Both the position numbers and the translations under genes were made by a program. The notes below the pieces were generated by a model. That model was not told where the DNA came from and did no database searches. It was given only the letters and a program-made list of their open reading frames with translations. A DNA stretch of 64,000 nt. Source: Peptoniphilus stercorisuis. Lineage in GTDB: Bacteria; Bacillota; Clostridia; Tissierellales; Peptoniphilaceae. The stretch is from assembly GCF_017874395.1 (NCBI RefSeq), contig NZ_JAGGLJ010000006.1, positions 54,079-118,078 of the forward strand, given 5' to 3'. This document shows positions 17,362-26,033 of this stretch, piece by piece (the first letter of the stretch is position 1; every line of letters starts with the position of its first letter).

Positions 17362-18258
17362 TTAATTGTCACTTACAATTTTTTCTAATATATTTATGAA
17401 TTTTTCACTTTCATCCATAAACATTGCATGTCCTGAGTTTTCAAATTTAATAAAATCTGTTTTTGTTTCAAAATATTTTATACTGTCTATTCCAGTTTTT
17501 ATTGGAACAACTAAATCTTTTTCTCCATGAATCCAAGTTACTGGCATTTTAATATTTTCTATTCTTCCACTTCCATTTATTACACTTTTTTCCCTAGTAA
17601 TATTAAAATTTATTAAAGCAACACTTACATCTAAGAAACATTTTTCTTTTAATATTGCCTCCATATAAGACTTATATACTTCTTCTTCTGGTTCATTTAG
17701 ATTAAATATTGTCTTTCTCCAAACTTCTGTAAAAAATTCTGCATTTTGTTCTTCTATCCCCTTAAGTACTGGAATCATTAAAACTGGGTCTTTTACAATA
17801 TCTTCTTCTTTATATATTGGCTCTGATAAAATAGGTTTTAGATTTTCATCATATTTAAACATTGGGTAACCCTTTACTCCAACAGATGCAAGAAGCACTA
17901 AGTGTTTTACTTTTTCAGGATGATTTGCAGCAAGTTCCATTACTACTCCACCGCCTAAACTCCATCCAACTACTACTGCATTTTTAATGTTTTTTATTTC
18001 CATAAATTCATTTACATCTTCTGCCCAGTCTTTTATTAAACTATGCTTATTTTTATAAGTTGAATCTCCAAAACCCATAAGGTCTATTGCATAAATATTT
18101 ATATTATCATCTAAGTTATTCATTAAATCTTCATAAAAAATAGATGAGCTTTGATTACCATGTACTAAAAGTAAAGTTTTATTTCCTTTAACCTTATGTC
18201 TGTAAGCCATTGTTTCGCCATTTGGTAAATTTTCTTTATTAAACTTAATTTTTTCCAT
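17362..18258 (-). CDS. Alpha/beta-fold hydrolase (298 aa)
   Basis: A single alpha/beta hydrolase domain. Visible are the oxyanion HGNQSS segment (LLVHGNQSS), the nucleophile elbow VVGWSLGGG with the active Ser, an Asp near WIHGEKDLVVP and the catalytic His in NSGHAMFMDE. There is no signal peptide, so it is cytoplasmic. It is most like esterases and C-C or thioester hydrolases that act on small acids. It sits between the transporter and the CoA-transferase with gaps of only 14-16 bases, so it probably acts in the same catabolic route. The substrate cannot be told from sequence. Confidence 0.85.
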   Translation of the reverse strand: MEKIKFNKENLPNGETMAYRHKVKGNKTLLLVHGNQSSSIFYEDLMNNLDDNINIYAIDLMGFGDSTYKNKHSLIKDWAEDVNEFMEIKNIKNAVVVGWSLGGGVVMELAANHPEKVKHLVLLASVGVKGYPMFKYDENLKPILSEPIYKEEDIVKDPVLMIPVLKGIEEQNAEFFTEVWRKTIFNLNEPEEEVYKSYMEAILKEKCFLDVSVALINFNITREKSVINGSGRIENIKMPVTWIHGEKDLVVPIKTGIDSIKYFETKTDFIKFENSGHAMFMDESEKFINILEKIVSDN

Positions 18259-18274
18259 AATATCCCTCTTTCTA

Positions 18275-19489
18275 TTAATTTTTATTTTTCCCAGTTTCTG
18301 GAAGTAAAAATGATCCTAAGAAAAATGTTAAACTAGCTATTAAAGCAAGATTAAGTCCTGCACCATATCCTTTTAAATCTATTATGTTTCCAATTATAAA
18401 ATAAAGTGTTGTTTCAATAATATATGATATTGCCCAGAATAGTCCCATAACTTGTGTTAGTTTACTTGGAGTCATATTTGGAAGTTCTTGAGGAATCATA
18501 ACAAGTGATGTCATTGGAGTAAACATAAATATTCCTATTGCAAGTGCTGCTATTGATGCTACTACTCCATTTGTTGCCTTAAACATTATTAGTCCACTTA
18601 GTGACATTAAAAGTCCACAAACTCTAATTACTGGCAATCTTTTATGATATTTTTTAGAAAGAGCTATTGCAATTATAGTTCCAATTACTCCTCCTATTGC
18701 TGTTAATGTACTTAAGCTTTTTGCGTCTATTACTGCAAATCCTGATATTGGAAATATGTTTAAAAGAACTAAATAAAATGTAAGTAGTCCAGAATAACTT
18801 AGAGGCAATAGCCAATTTATCTTTTCTTTCATTGCATCTACTAATGTATAATTATTTTCTAATTCATCAGAATTTTCTTTCTTTTCTATTTCTACATCTT
18901 CTCCTACTATCATCCATAGGATAAATAAAATACCACTAATTGCTGCAAAAAATCCCATACTATATTGCCATGTTTGTAACCAAGCTATTACAGGACCTAC
19001 TATTACAAGTGCAATAATACTTCCAACATTATAAGCTACTGAGTTTAGAGCATTTACTGTTGGTCTAGTTTCAGGTGAAAAATATTTTATTACAATTGGA
19101 CTTAGATAAACTACATAAAGTGCTCCTCCAAATCCCATTATAAATCTTCCTATAATAAATACTGTGTATGATGGTGCAAATATTGCAACAACACTTCCTA
19201 AAACTATTAGTAAAGATCCTAAAGCTATAGATTTTTTTAAAAGTAATCTATTTAAAACTGCTGCTGCCATAAAGTTACCAATTATTTTTGCAATTGTTAT
19301 GGCATTTGAAATTAAAGTTGCTGAAGCAAATCCCTCTAAATGAAAGTGTTCCATAATTTGAGGAGTTAAAGTACTTCCTGCAATCCAGTTAACTGCAAAA
19401 AATGCATAAGTAAAAAACATAATAGTTTCGATTATTATTGATTTACTAGAAGTTTTTGTATTATTTTGTTTAATTATATTGTCTGTCAT
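18275..19489 (-). CDS. MFS transporter (404 aa)
   Basis: Twelve hydrophobic segments in two halves, with a central cytoplasmic charged loop (EDVEIEKKENSDELENN). The first-half signature after helix 2 is weak, while the GRFIMGFGGALYVVY helix 4 motif is clear. This is a single-component secondary carrier of the major facilitator type, probably for an organic anion or ester handled by the next two genes. GGAGG lies 7 bases before the ATG. It is the first gene of the operon, with regulatory repeats just upstream. Confidence 0.85.
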   Translation of the reverse strand: MTDNIIKQNNTKTSSKSIIIETIMFFTYAFFAVNWIAGSTLTPQIMEHFHLEGFASATLISNAITIAKIIGNFMAAAVLNRLLLKKSIALGSLLIVLGSVVAIFAPSYTVFIIGRFIMGFGGALYVVYLSPIVIKYFSPETRPTVNALNSVAYNVGSIIALVIVGPVIAWLQTWQYSMGFFAAISGILFILWMIVGEDVEIEKKENSDELENNYTLVDAMKEKINWLLPLSYSGLLTFYLVLLNIFPISGFAVIDAKSLSTLTAIGGVIGTIIAIALSKKYHKRLPVIRVCGLLMSLSGLIMFKATNGVVASIAALAIGIFMFTPMTSLVMIPQELPNMTPSKLTQVMGLFWAISYIIETTLYFIIGNIIDLKGYGAGLNLALIASLTFFLGSFLLPETGKNKN

Positions 19490-19534
19490 TTTGTATCCTC
19501 CTTTTTTAAATACATATCGCGAAAAATAAGCTAA

Positions 19535-19604
19535 ATAAAAAAATCAGAATCTGATACATTGCATGCAATCGTTTAACTTGATTACAATATATCATATTCT
19601 GATT
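19535..19604 (-). promoter_or_regulatory. 15-bp inverted repeat around a 12-bp palindrome, upstream of the MFS operon
   Basis: AATCAGAATCTGATA (19542) and its inverse with one mismatch (19590-19604) flank the perfect palindrome ATTGCATGCAAT (19558-19569). On the minus strand the distal arm is followed by seven T, so RNA from lysR could end here as a long-loop terminator. The inner palindrome is also a good candidate operator for the neighbouring LysR protein. The two readings are not exclusive. Confidence 0.55.
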
Positions 19605-19674
19605 CCTCTTAGGATACAGCTTAGTTATGGTATATGAATAAAACTCATACTATAATTTTAAAATTTTTATTAAT

Positions 19675-20547
19675 TTATTTTATGCAAAGGTTTAGAAAGT
19701 TTTTCATAGGTCTTGTAAGTATTTTCGACTTTAAATATATTACATTTAATCCCCAAGGAAATTCTGGATTTTCTAAATGTACTTGATGAATTTTTTCTGA
19801 TGAATATTTATCAGTTAAAGGTTTTGGCAATATAGTTATTCCTTGATTTGCAGCAACCATTTCTATTATTAAATCCCATTGATTACTTTCAAATACAATA
19901 TTTGAAGTAAATCCTGCCCTATTACAATAATCTAAGAATACATCATAATACATAAAATCTTTTTTTACTTGCAAAAATTTTTCGTCTTTTAAAGTTCTAA
20001 AATCAACTTTTTCACTTTTACTTAAGGGATGATTTTTTCCAACTACAAGTGTTGCCTCAGAATTAAAAACCTTATGTATTTCAAATCTATCATCTTCAAA
20101 AGGAGTTATTGCAACTCCCATATCCATTTGTCCATCTAAAAGTTTTTCAACTATATAAGTAGAAGTTGTATCATCAATATTAAGTTCTACATTTGGATAT
20201 TTTTTTTGAAATTCATATAATACTGAATAAAAATAAATACTTCCAGCTGTTGGAGGAAGTCCAAATCTAAGAACTCTATCTGTTTCCTCAAGTTTTTTTA
20301 ACATAATTTTTTCTTTTGTATCATAATAGTCTATTATATCTTTTGCAAAATCATAAACTATTTCTCCTTCTTTTGTCAAAGTAAATTTCCTAAAATTTCT
20401 ATCAATTAAAGTAGTTTGGAGCTCTTCTTCTAAATTTCGTACAGCTTTACTAACAGCTGACTGACTTACATATAGCTCTTCAGATGCCTTAGTAAAACTT
20501 TGACACTGAACTGTTTTTACAAAATAATTTAAATTTAAAAATGGCAT
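19675..20547 (-). CDS. LysR-family transcriptional regulator (290 aa)
   Basis: An N-terminal winged helix-turn-helix (LNYFVKTVQCQSFTKASEELYVSQSAVSKAVRNLEEEL) is followed by a periplasmic-binding-protein-like effector domain (RFGLPPTAGSIYFYSVLYEF; MDMGVAITP). Full length for the family. Such proteins usually sense a small metabolite and switch on a neighbouring operon. Here the likely target is the MFS-hydrolase-CoA-transferase operon that follows on the same strand after a 185-base gap with palindromic repeats. Confidence 0.9.
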   Translation of the reverse strand: MPFLNLNYFVKTVQCQSFTKASEELYVSQSAVSKAVRNLEEELQTTLIDRNFRKFTLTKEGEIVYDFAKDIIDYYDTKEKIMLKKLEETDRVLRFGLPPTAGSIYFYSVLYEFQKKYPNVELNIDDTTSTYIVEKLLDGQMDMGVAITPFEDDRFEIHKVFNSEATLVVGKNHPLSKSEKVDFRTLKDEKFLQVKKDFMYYDVFLDYCNRAGFTSNIVFESNQWDLIIEMVAANQGITILPKPLTDKYSSEKIHQVHLENPEFPWGLNVIYLKSKILTRPMKNFLNLCIK

Positions 20548-20680
20548 TTAATCATCTCCCATTAAATATATATTTTTAAAAATCTTATTAAATTCTTTGT
20601 TTTGTTTTTATTACTTAAATTCATATTTTAATTATATTATATATTAGCAAGCTAAACTTTTAAACTAAGATATTTTATAG

Positions 20681-21448
20681 TTATAGTTTTAAGACCTTTG
20701 CATCTTCTTTATTTGTAGTTCTTAAATATTTTACATTTGCTTTTCCAATAACTAATGTCATAACTACTTTTTCTTTTCTATTTAAATTAAGTTCTCTTTT
20801 TATTTTTTTACTATGTCTTGATATCACTGTAAAAAACCCACTAAATAAAACACCTAAGTCATAAGATTCTGCCATTGTTGCCATATTTTGCGATGCCAAA
20901 GATCCATCTATTTTATTTTTTGAAACTACAAGTATTACAATAGGTGCATCTTTAAAAAAGAAATTATCATCAATGTTTATCTTTCTAAGTGACACAGAAA
21001 AAACTTTTGCAACTTTTATTAATCTTCTAAAAAATAACACTGCAATATTTTCGAATTCATCTTTTTTATCTTTAAGTATTATGAAAGACACATCTTGAGC
21101 ATTTCTTGCAGTTGGTGCATATCTTCCTGATTCTATTATCTGATTTATAATATAATCATCTATATCATCATCTCTAAAATCTCTAATTGTCCTTCTTGTT
21201 TTAATAGACCTTAAATATTCTTCTGGATTTAAAATATATTTATCTACTTCTTCTATATCTTCATCAAAACCTGTAATCTCAATAGCATTCTTAGGACAAA
21301 TAGCCTGGCAATGCCCACAAATAAGACAATCATTACTTAAAACAATTGCCTTTTTATCTTTTATAATAATATTACTCATAGGACAGTCTATTACACATTT
21401 TTTACATCCTATACATTTATCTATATTTACTAAAATTTTATTTTCCAT
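20681..21448 (-). CDS. Ferredoxin-nitroreductase fusion protein (255 aa)
   Basis: The first 60 residues hold two 4Fe-4S motifs (CIGCKKCVIDCP and CLICGHCQAICP). The rest is an FMN nitroreductase domain (IKTRRTIRDF; SGRYAPTARNAQ). Such fusions pass electrons from ferredoxin to an FMN-bound substrate and are common in clostridia. The physiological substrate is unknown. GGGGGC precedes the ATG. It stands upstream of lysR on the same strand, separated by about 130 bases. Confidence 0.88.
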   Translation of the reverse strand: MENKILVNIDKCIGCKKCVIDCPMSNIIIKDKKAIVLSNDCLICGHCQAICPKNAIEITGFDEDIEEVDKYILNPEEYLRSIKTRRTIRDFRDDDIDDYIINQIIESGRYAPTARNAQDVSFIILKDKKDEFENIAVLFFRRLIKVAKVFSVSLRKINIDDNFFFKDAPIVILVVSKNKIDGSLASQNMATMAESYDLGVLFSGFFTVISRHSKKIKRELNLNRKEKVVMTLVIGKANVKYLRTTNKEDAKVLKL

Positions 21449-21493
21449 AAAGCCCCCATTTTTAAATTTATACCCATATTTCTCAAATAAAAA

Positions 21494-21518
21494 AAGACTT
21501 AAAATTAATTAAGTCTTA
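21494..21518 (-). terminator. Terminator overlapping the phosphodiesterase stop codon
   Basis: Stem AAGACTTAA / TTAAGTCTT (21494-21502 / 21509-21517), followed on the minus strand by seven T. The stem includes the stop codon of the repaired phosphodiesterase frame, which supports that frame as the true gene. Confidence 0.8.
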
Positions 21519-22057
21519 GATTCTAATTTCTTTTATTATTTCACCCTTAAGATTTTTTATGCTAAATTTATTATCTTCAAGTACTGCGTAAGTATTTGGA
21601 TTATTTTCCTTTAGCATTGTTATACTTCCTGGATTTAAATAAAATATTCCATTTTTTCTTCTGCTTGAAGTATATGTGTATGGCCATATATGAAGCTTGA
21701 TCCTTTTTTTAAGTTTACAGGATTTTTTTCATTATAAATATGTCCATGTGTCAAAAATAGTCTTTTATCATTGTATAAAATATTTGAATAAGTTGACATT
21801 ATAGGAAAATCTAGTACCATTTCATCTACTTCGCTATCACAGTTTCCTCTTACTGCTATTATGCTATTTGAATATTTATTTAATACTTCTATTACTTTCT
21901 TTGGATTATATTCTTTAGGAAGGTCATTTCTTGCTCCATGATACAATATATCTCCTAGTATTACTAAATAGTCTGCTTTTTCTTCAATATATTTTTCTAT
22001 TGCCTTATTTAAATAGTATATTGATCCATGTATATCTGATATGAAAAATAGTTTCAT
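21516..22057 (-). pseudogene. YfcE/MJ0936-type metallophosphoesterase with a frameshift
   Basis: Calcineurin-like phosphodiesterase: FISDIHGS, LGDILYHG, VRGNCDSE and LTHGH carry the metal ligands, and FIYGHTH is the last metal motif. The open frame stops at 21635 after 140 residues. One base further in phase, the missing tail is fully readable: GIFYLNPGSITMLKENNPN to KGEIIKEIRI, ending at 21516. A single A lost from the A6 run at about 21660 explains it. All metal ligands precede the break, but the last strands are lost. It may be a real mutation, slippage-based phase variation or an assembly error. Confidence 0.85.
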
Positions 22058-22125
22058 TTTTATCTCCTTTCTAATTATCTACATTATATTATAATATCAA
22101 AATACTTTTATTTTAATATTTAATA

Positions 22126-22158
22126 CAAAAAAGACCTCTATTTTTTATAGAGATCTTT
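22126..22158 (-). terminator. Terminator after the M20 amidohydrolase
   Basis: Stem AAAGATCTCTAT / ATAGAGGTCTTT with one wobble pair, followed by T on the minus strand, just past the stop codon of the peptidase gene. Confidence 0.8.
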
Positions 22159-22163
22159 TATTA

Positions 22164-23345
22164 TTAATTTAAAAAATCTAAGGCAAATTGGATAAACACG
22201 GCTACACCCTTCCACAATAGATTTTCATCTAAATCAAATTTACTATTGTGATTAGGATAGGTCTTTCCATCTTTGTCTTCTTGTAGATTGCTTAGTGTAA
22301 AGAATGTTCCTGGTATTTCTCTTAGATAATAAGACATGTCTTCCCCTGCCATGCTCATTGATTCAATTTCATATAAGTCTTCTTCCCCTAGGACTTTTTT
22401 AACTGAATTTCTAAGTTTTTCTGTTATTTCTTCATTATTTTCTAAATATGGATATTTCCAACTATAAAAGAATTTATAATCACATCTATTCCCCAATGTA
22501 TATGATTTTACTATTTCTCCTATTCTATCTCTTATATAGGATCTAATTTCATCATTATATGTTCTTACTGTTCCTTCTATTTCCCCATTTGAAGGTATTA
22601 TATTTTGATTAAATCCTGCTTGTATTTTACATACTGAGATAGTTACATGTTCATTTAATGGTATTTCTCTTGATTTAATTTTATTGATTCCTTGAACTAT
22701 ATCACATAGCACTGGTATTGGATCTATTGTATCTTCTGGTGTTGAACCATGTCCCCCTTGCCCTAATACTTCTATGTGAAATTTGTCCATTGATGCCATT
22801 AATTTTCCATTTTTAACTCCAATTTTCCCCTTTGGAACTTCTGGAAATATTCCACCTGCATGTAGTGCTACTATTGCATCAACCCTTGGATTTTCAAGCA
22901 CGCCTTCTTTTATCATTAATTCTGCTCCACCTGGATATTCTTCCCCTGGTTGAAATATAAATTTAACTTTTCCCCTAAATTTATATTTGTTGTCATTTAA
23001 TATCAAAAGTGTAATCAGTACTCCTGCCATATGAGAATCATGTCCACAAGCATGCATATAGCCATTAGTAGATTTAAAAGGCAAATCTGTTTCTTCTTTT
23101 ATTTCAAGAGCATCCATATCCGTTCTGATACCTAGACATTTACCTTCTTTTCCTGAATCTATTACAGCTACTACACCATTATTGTTTATATAATTTTCAT
23201 ACTCAATATTGTTTTCTTCTAATATCTTTTTTATAAATTTTGCTGTTTCTGGCGTTTCTAAACCAATCTCAGGCATTTTATGAAATTCTCTTCTAAATTT
23301 AATTAATTCTTTTTCACGTTTTTTAACTTCACTAACTATATCCAT
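22164..23345 (-). CDS. M20-family amidohydrolase (N-acyl-amino-acid hydrolase type, 393 aa)
   Basis: Two-metal hydrolase of the M20D/hippurate hydrolase group. HKMPEIGLET, the MHACGHDSHMAG metal motif with its unusual Cys, FQPGEEYPGGA, and a dimerisation domain with GQGGHGSTPEDTIDP are all present. Length is normal. It removes acyl groups or splits amides from amino acids in the cytoplasm. It follows the second M20 gene by 6 bases and the membrane-protein pair, so a peptide or N-acyl-amino acid is probably imported and hydrolysed. Confidence 0.9.
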   Translation of the reverse strand: MDIVSEVKKREKELIKFRREFHKMPEIGLETPETAKFIKKILEENNIEYENYINNNGVVAVIDSGKEGKCLGIRTDMDALEIKEETDLPFKSTNGYMHACGHDSHMAGVLITLLILNDNKYKFRGKVKFIFQPGEEYPGGAELMIKEGVLENPRVDAIVALHAGGIFPEVPKGKIGVKNGKLMASMDKFHIEVLGQGGHGSTPEDTIDPIPVLCDIVQGINKIKSREIPLNEHVTISVCKIQAGFNQNIIPSNGEIEGTVRTYNDEIRSYIRDRIGEIVKSYTLGNRCDYKFFYSWKYPYLENNEEITEKLRNSVKKVLGEEDLYEIESMSMAGEDMSYYLREIPGTFFTLSNLQEDKDGKTYPNHNSKFDLDENLLWKGVAVFIQFALDFLN

Positions 23346-23351
23346 TTAATA

Positions 23352-24485
23352 CTACGCCTCTTGACTTAAATATTCTATTAACGCCTTTGTTGTTTTTAAA
23401 AGTTCTTCTACTTCTAGATATTCATCTGTTGTATGAACTTTTTGCATTCCAACACCTATTATTATTGAGTTAAATCCTTCACCTGCGAAGAAGTTTGCAT
23501 CTGATCCTCCACCTATTACTTGAAGTGATGCTTCAACACCAACTGTTTTATAAACTTCTATAAATTCTTTTGCAAATTTAAGATCATCCTTTGTATTTAA
23601 TAATGGGTATTGCTTTTCTGCTTCTATTTCAAAACTTCCACCATATTTTTTAGAAATAGTATTTCCTATTTTTTCATATTCTTTTAAAAGTTCTTCTACT
23701 TTTTCATAGGAATGTGATCTTATCTCTCCATAGGCAGTTGCCATATCTGGAACTACATTTGTAGGAAATTTAGAATTAATTTCTGATACATTTGCAGTAG
23801 TAAGTTCATCTATTCTTCCTGATTTCATATTAGTAACTATTTCAGAAATAATTTTTATTGCATTTATTCCCTCTTCTGGTGCAAGTCCTGCATGAGCAGT
23901 TCTTCCTTTTACTTTTAATAAATAATTTGTACATGTTGGAGCTTGGTATGCTACATATTCTGCTTTTCCTGCATTATCTACAACTATTGTGTTTTTTGCA
24001 GGGTTTATATGTTTATATACTTCTTCCCAATTAATATTTCTTGCTCCAAGCATTCCCTTTTCTTCACCTGGTGTAAATACTAAATATATATCTTCATGGT
24101 CAATATTATTTTCTATAATGTATTTTACAGAATAAAGAATAGCTGCTATTCCAGCTTTATCATCTCCACCAAGTGTTGTTGTTCCATCAGTTTTGATTAT
24201 ATTTCCTTCATGAATTATTTTTAAACCTTCATTTGGTTCTACTACATCCATATGTGCTGAAAATGTAACGCCTTCTCCTTCTAGAGTTCCCTTTATTTTT
24301 GCAAATATTGTTGGAGCATTTCCATCATATTTGTCAAAAGAGTTATCTAGATAAATTTCAGCACCTAGTTTTTCTAAAAATTTTACAATGTGATTTGCTA
24401 CATTTTTTTCATTTTTTGTCGGAGAATAAATGTTTAATAAATCTTTTAAAATATCTAATAATTCTTTTTCATTAAAATTATTCAT
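23352..24485 (-). CDS. M20 metallopeptidase, PepT-like (377 aa)
   Basis: Metal ligands appear in FSAHMDVVEP, GGDDKAGIAA, FTPGEEKGMLGA and near the C-terminal HTTDE. The dimerisation domain is present (KGRTAHAGLAPEEG). It resembles tripeptidase T-like enzymes of Firmicutes and is full length. AAGGAGAG precedes the ATG. It is part of the four-gene operon of two membrane proteins and two M20 hydrolases. The exact peptide specificity is unknown. Confidence 0.88.
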   Translation of the reverse strand: MNNFNEKELLDILKDLLNIYSPTKNEKNVANHIVKFLEKLGAEIYLDNSFDKYDGNAPTIFAKIKGTLEGEGVTFSAHMDVVEPNEGLKIIHEGNIIKTDGTTTLGGDDKAGIAAILYSVKYIIENNIDHEDIYLVFTPGEEKGMLGARNINWEEVYKHINPAKNTIVVDNAGKAEYVAYQAPTCTNYLLKVKGRTAHAGLAPEEGINAIKIISEIVTNMKSGRIDELTTANVSEINSKFPTNVVPDMATAYGEIRSHSYEKVEELLKEYEKIGNTISKKYGGSFEIEAEKQYPLLNTKDDLKFAKEFIEVYKTVGVEASLQVIGGGSDANFFAGEGFNSIIIGVGMQKVHTTDEYLEVEELLKTTKALIEYLSQEA

Positions 24486-24500
24486 AAAACTCTCCTTTAT

Positions 24501-25169
24501 TTAACTATTTTTATTTATTGTTTCAAGTTGTGTTTTAGCTACTGCAATTGTTGTAAATACAGAAACTAAAGTTATTAAAAATGACATATTTCCTGGAAGT
24601 AATGCAACTATTTTTGTCATTACAAAAGCTATACAAAGTGCAAATATTGCAGTTTTGTAAGATTTAACAGCAAATTGTCCAAATATTCCACCATATAGTG
24701 CAGGAATAATAAGTGTAAGCATTCTAGTTACATTTTCTGGTAAATTTGCAATAAGAGTTTGTCCTAAAAATGTTGCTGCAAGAACAAAGAATATTCCAAC
24801 ATATACAGAAACAGCTATACCAATAGTTCCCATAAGAGATCCTTCATCTGTTCCTGATCTATATCCTGAAGATTCTATTGCAGTTACTGCTGCTGGTATT
24901 CTCATATTAACAGCATTTCCTGAAAGAGTTTCTATATAAAGTCCTGTTGTTCCTATAATTGGATAGTAACTAATTGGTTCACTAAAATAAAAAGCTCCTG
25001 AAACTGAAATTTGTGAAATAGCTCCAGCTATAATTGCAGATATTCCTGGATTAAATCCAAATACAAATGTCATTAAAAATGGTGGTAATAATACAGCAAA
25101 CATTCCTAAGATCATTGTAATTCGTCCAAATTTTACAACATCTTTTACATAATTTTTATATGTTTCCAT
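24501..25169 (-). CDS. Membrane protein of the M20 operon (222 aa)
   Basis: About six hydrophobic helices with small-residue-rich stretches (GAISQISVSGAFYFSEPI; GIAVSVYVGIFFVLAATFLG). I do not recognise a named family with certainty. It is always-adjacent type context: 10 bases after a DUF5058-like protein and 15 before the peptidase. The pair may form a two-subunit carrier for the substrate of the two M20 hydrolases, which is inference. Confidence 0.6.
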   Translation of the reverse strand: METYKNYVKDVVKFGRITMILGMFAVLLPPFLMTFVFGFNPGISAIIAGAISQISVSGAFYFSEPISYYPIIGTTGLYIETLSGNAVNMRIPAAVTAIESSGYRSGTDEGSLMGTIGIAVSVYVGIFFVLAATFLGQTLIANLPENVTRMLTLIIPALYGGIFGQFAVKSYKTAIFALCIAFVMTKIVALLPGNMSFLITLVSVFTTIAVAKTQLETINKNS

Positions 25170-25179
25170 TTTCTCCTCC

Positions 25180-25884
25180 TTAGAATAATAATACTGCTAT
25201 AATTGCGCCACCAAACATACTAAATGTAAGTGACCATTGCTTTAACCAAGGTAATTTTTTTTCACCAAATTTTTGGCAAAATATCATAATAAGTAATCCT
25301 ATAATTCCAGAAGCTGTAATAGCTGGATTTACTTTTACTTTCATTAAATTATCAATATTAAAGTAAGCAAAAGCTCCAAGCATAGCACCAACACTAACTG
25401 CTGGTAGTAAAGCTTTTCTTCCACCTGTAAGTAAATTATTTACCTTGTGCATCTTATGAGCAAAGAAAAATACAAATATTAACCATCCCATTACTCCTAG
25501 AGCTGGAGCCCAAAGTGCATTTGCAAAAACTACTGGATCCATTTTTGTGGCAAGTTCTGCACCTAATGCTTTTGCACCAAAATTCGCTGCCATAGTTTCA
25601 TAATTAGTTCCACCAATAACGCTCATTCTAAGTGCTGTTACTGGAGCACCAAGAGTTACTATTAATGCTAAAATACTTCCCACAACACCCATTGCAGGTC
25701 CAATACTACTTAAGGCACTTGTCTTAATACCTTTTTTGATTTTATCCTCATCCATACCTAAATCTTTTGTACATTTTAAAGTTTTCTTTAAAATAATTGT
25801 TGTTTGTGCTAAAACTAGTAGGATACCAATTGCACAAGCTAAATACATTAAAGGATGATGAGCATAATACATATGATCTTGCAT
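25180..25884 (-). CDS. DUF5058-like membrane protein (234 aa)
   Basis: Five to six membrane helices with a conserved-looking loop (KKGIKTSALSSIGPAMGVVGSILALIV) and an RMSVIGGTNYETMAA segment; this pattern and length recall DUF5058. First gene of the operon. AAGGAGAG precedes the ATG, and a promoter with a consensus -35 box lies 67-95 bases upstream. Function unknown; co-transcription with a second membrane protein and two M20 peptidases suggests uptake of peptides or acyl-amino acids. Confidence 0.65.
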   Translation of the reverse strand: MQDHMYYAHHPLMYLACAIGILLVLAQTTIILKKTLKCTKDLGMDEDKIKKGIKTSALSSIGPAMGVVGSILALIVTLGAPVTALRMSVIGGTNYETMAANFGAKALGAELATKMDPVVFANALWAPALGVMGWLIFVFFFAHKMHKVNNLLTGGRKALLPAVSVGAMLGAFAYFNIDNLMKVKVNPAITASGIIGLLIMIFCQKFGEKKLPWLKQWSLTFSMFGGAIIAVLLF

Positions 25885-25939
25885 AAAACCTCTCCTTGTC
25901 TTTTATTGTTCTTATTATGAGAACGCTATGTCTTAAATA

Positions 25940-25979
25940 AGTCTTTAATTAGACTACCACCATAGAAAACCTTTGTCAA
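25940..25979 (-). promoter_or_regulatory. Promoter of the DUF5058-M20 operon with an overlapping dyad
   Basis: On the minus strand TTGACA (25974-25979), a 17-base spacer and TAGTCT (25951-25956). The dyad AGTCT-n6-AGACT (25940-25955) covers the -10 box and is a natural operator site for the divergent regulator at 26034. Confidence 0.6.
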
Positions 25980-26033
25980 TAGTTATTGTAATTTATTTCC
26001 TCTTGTGTTATTTTAATACTATTGGAGGCTAAT

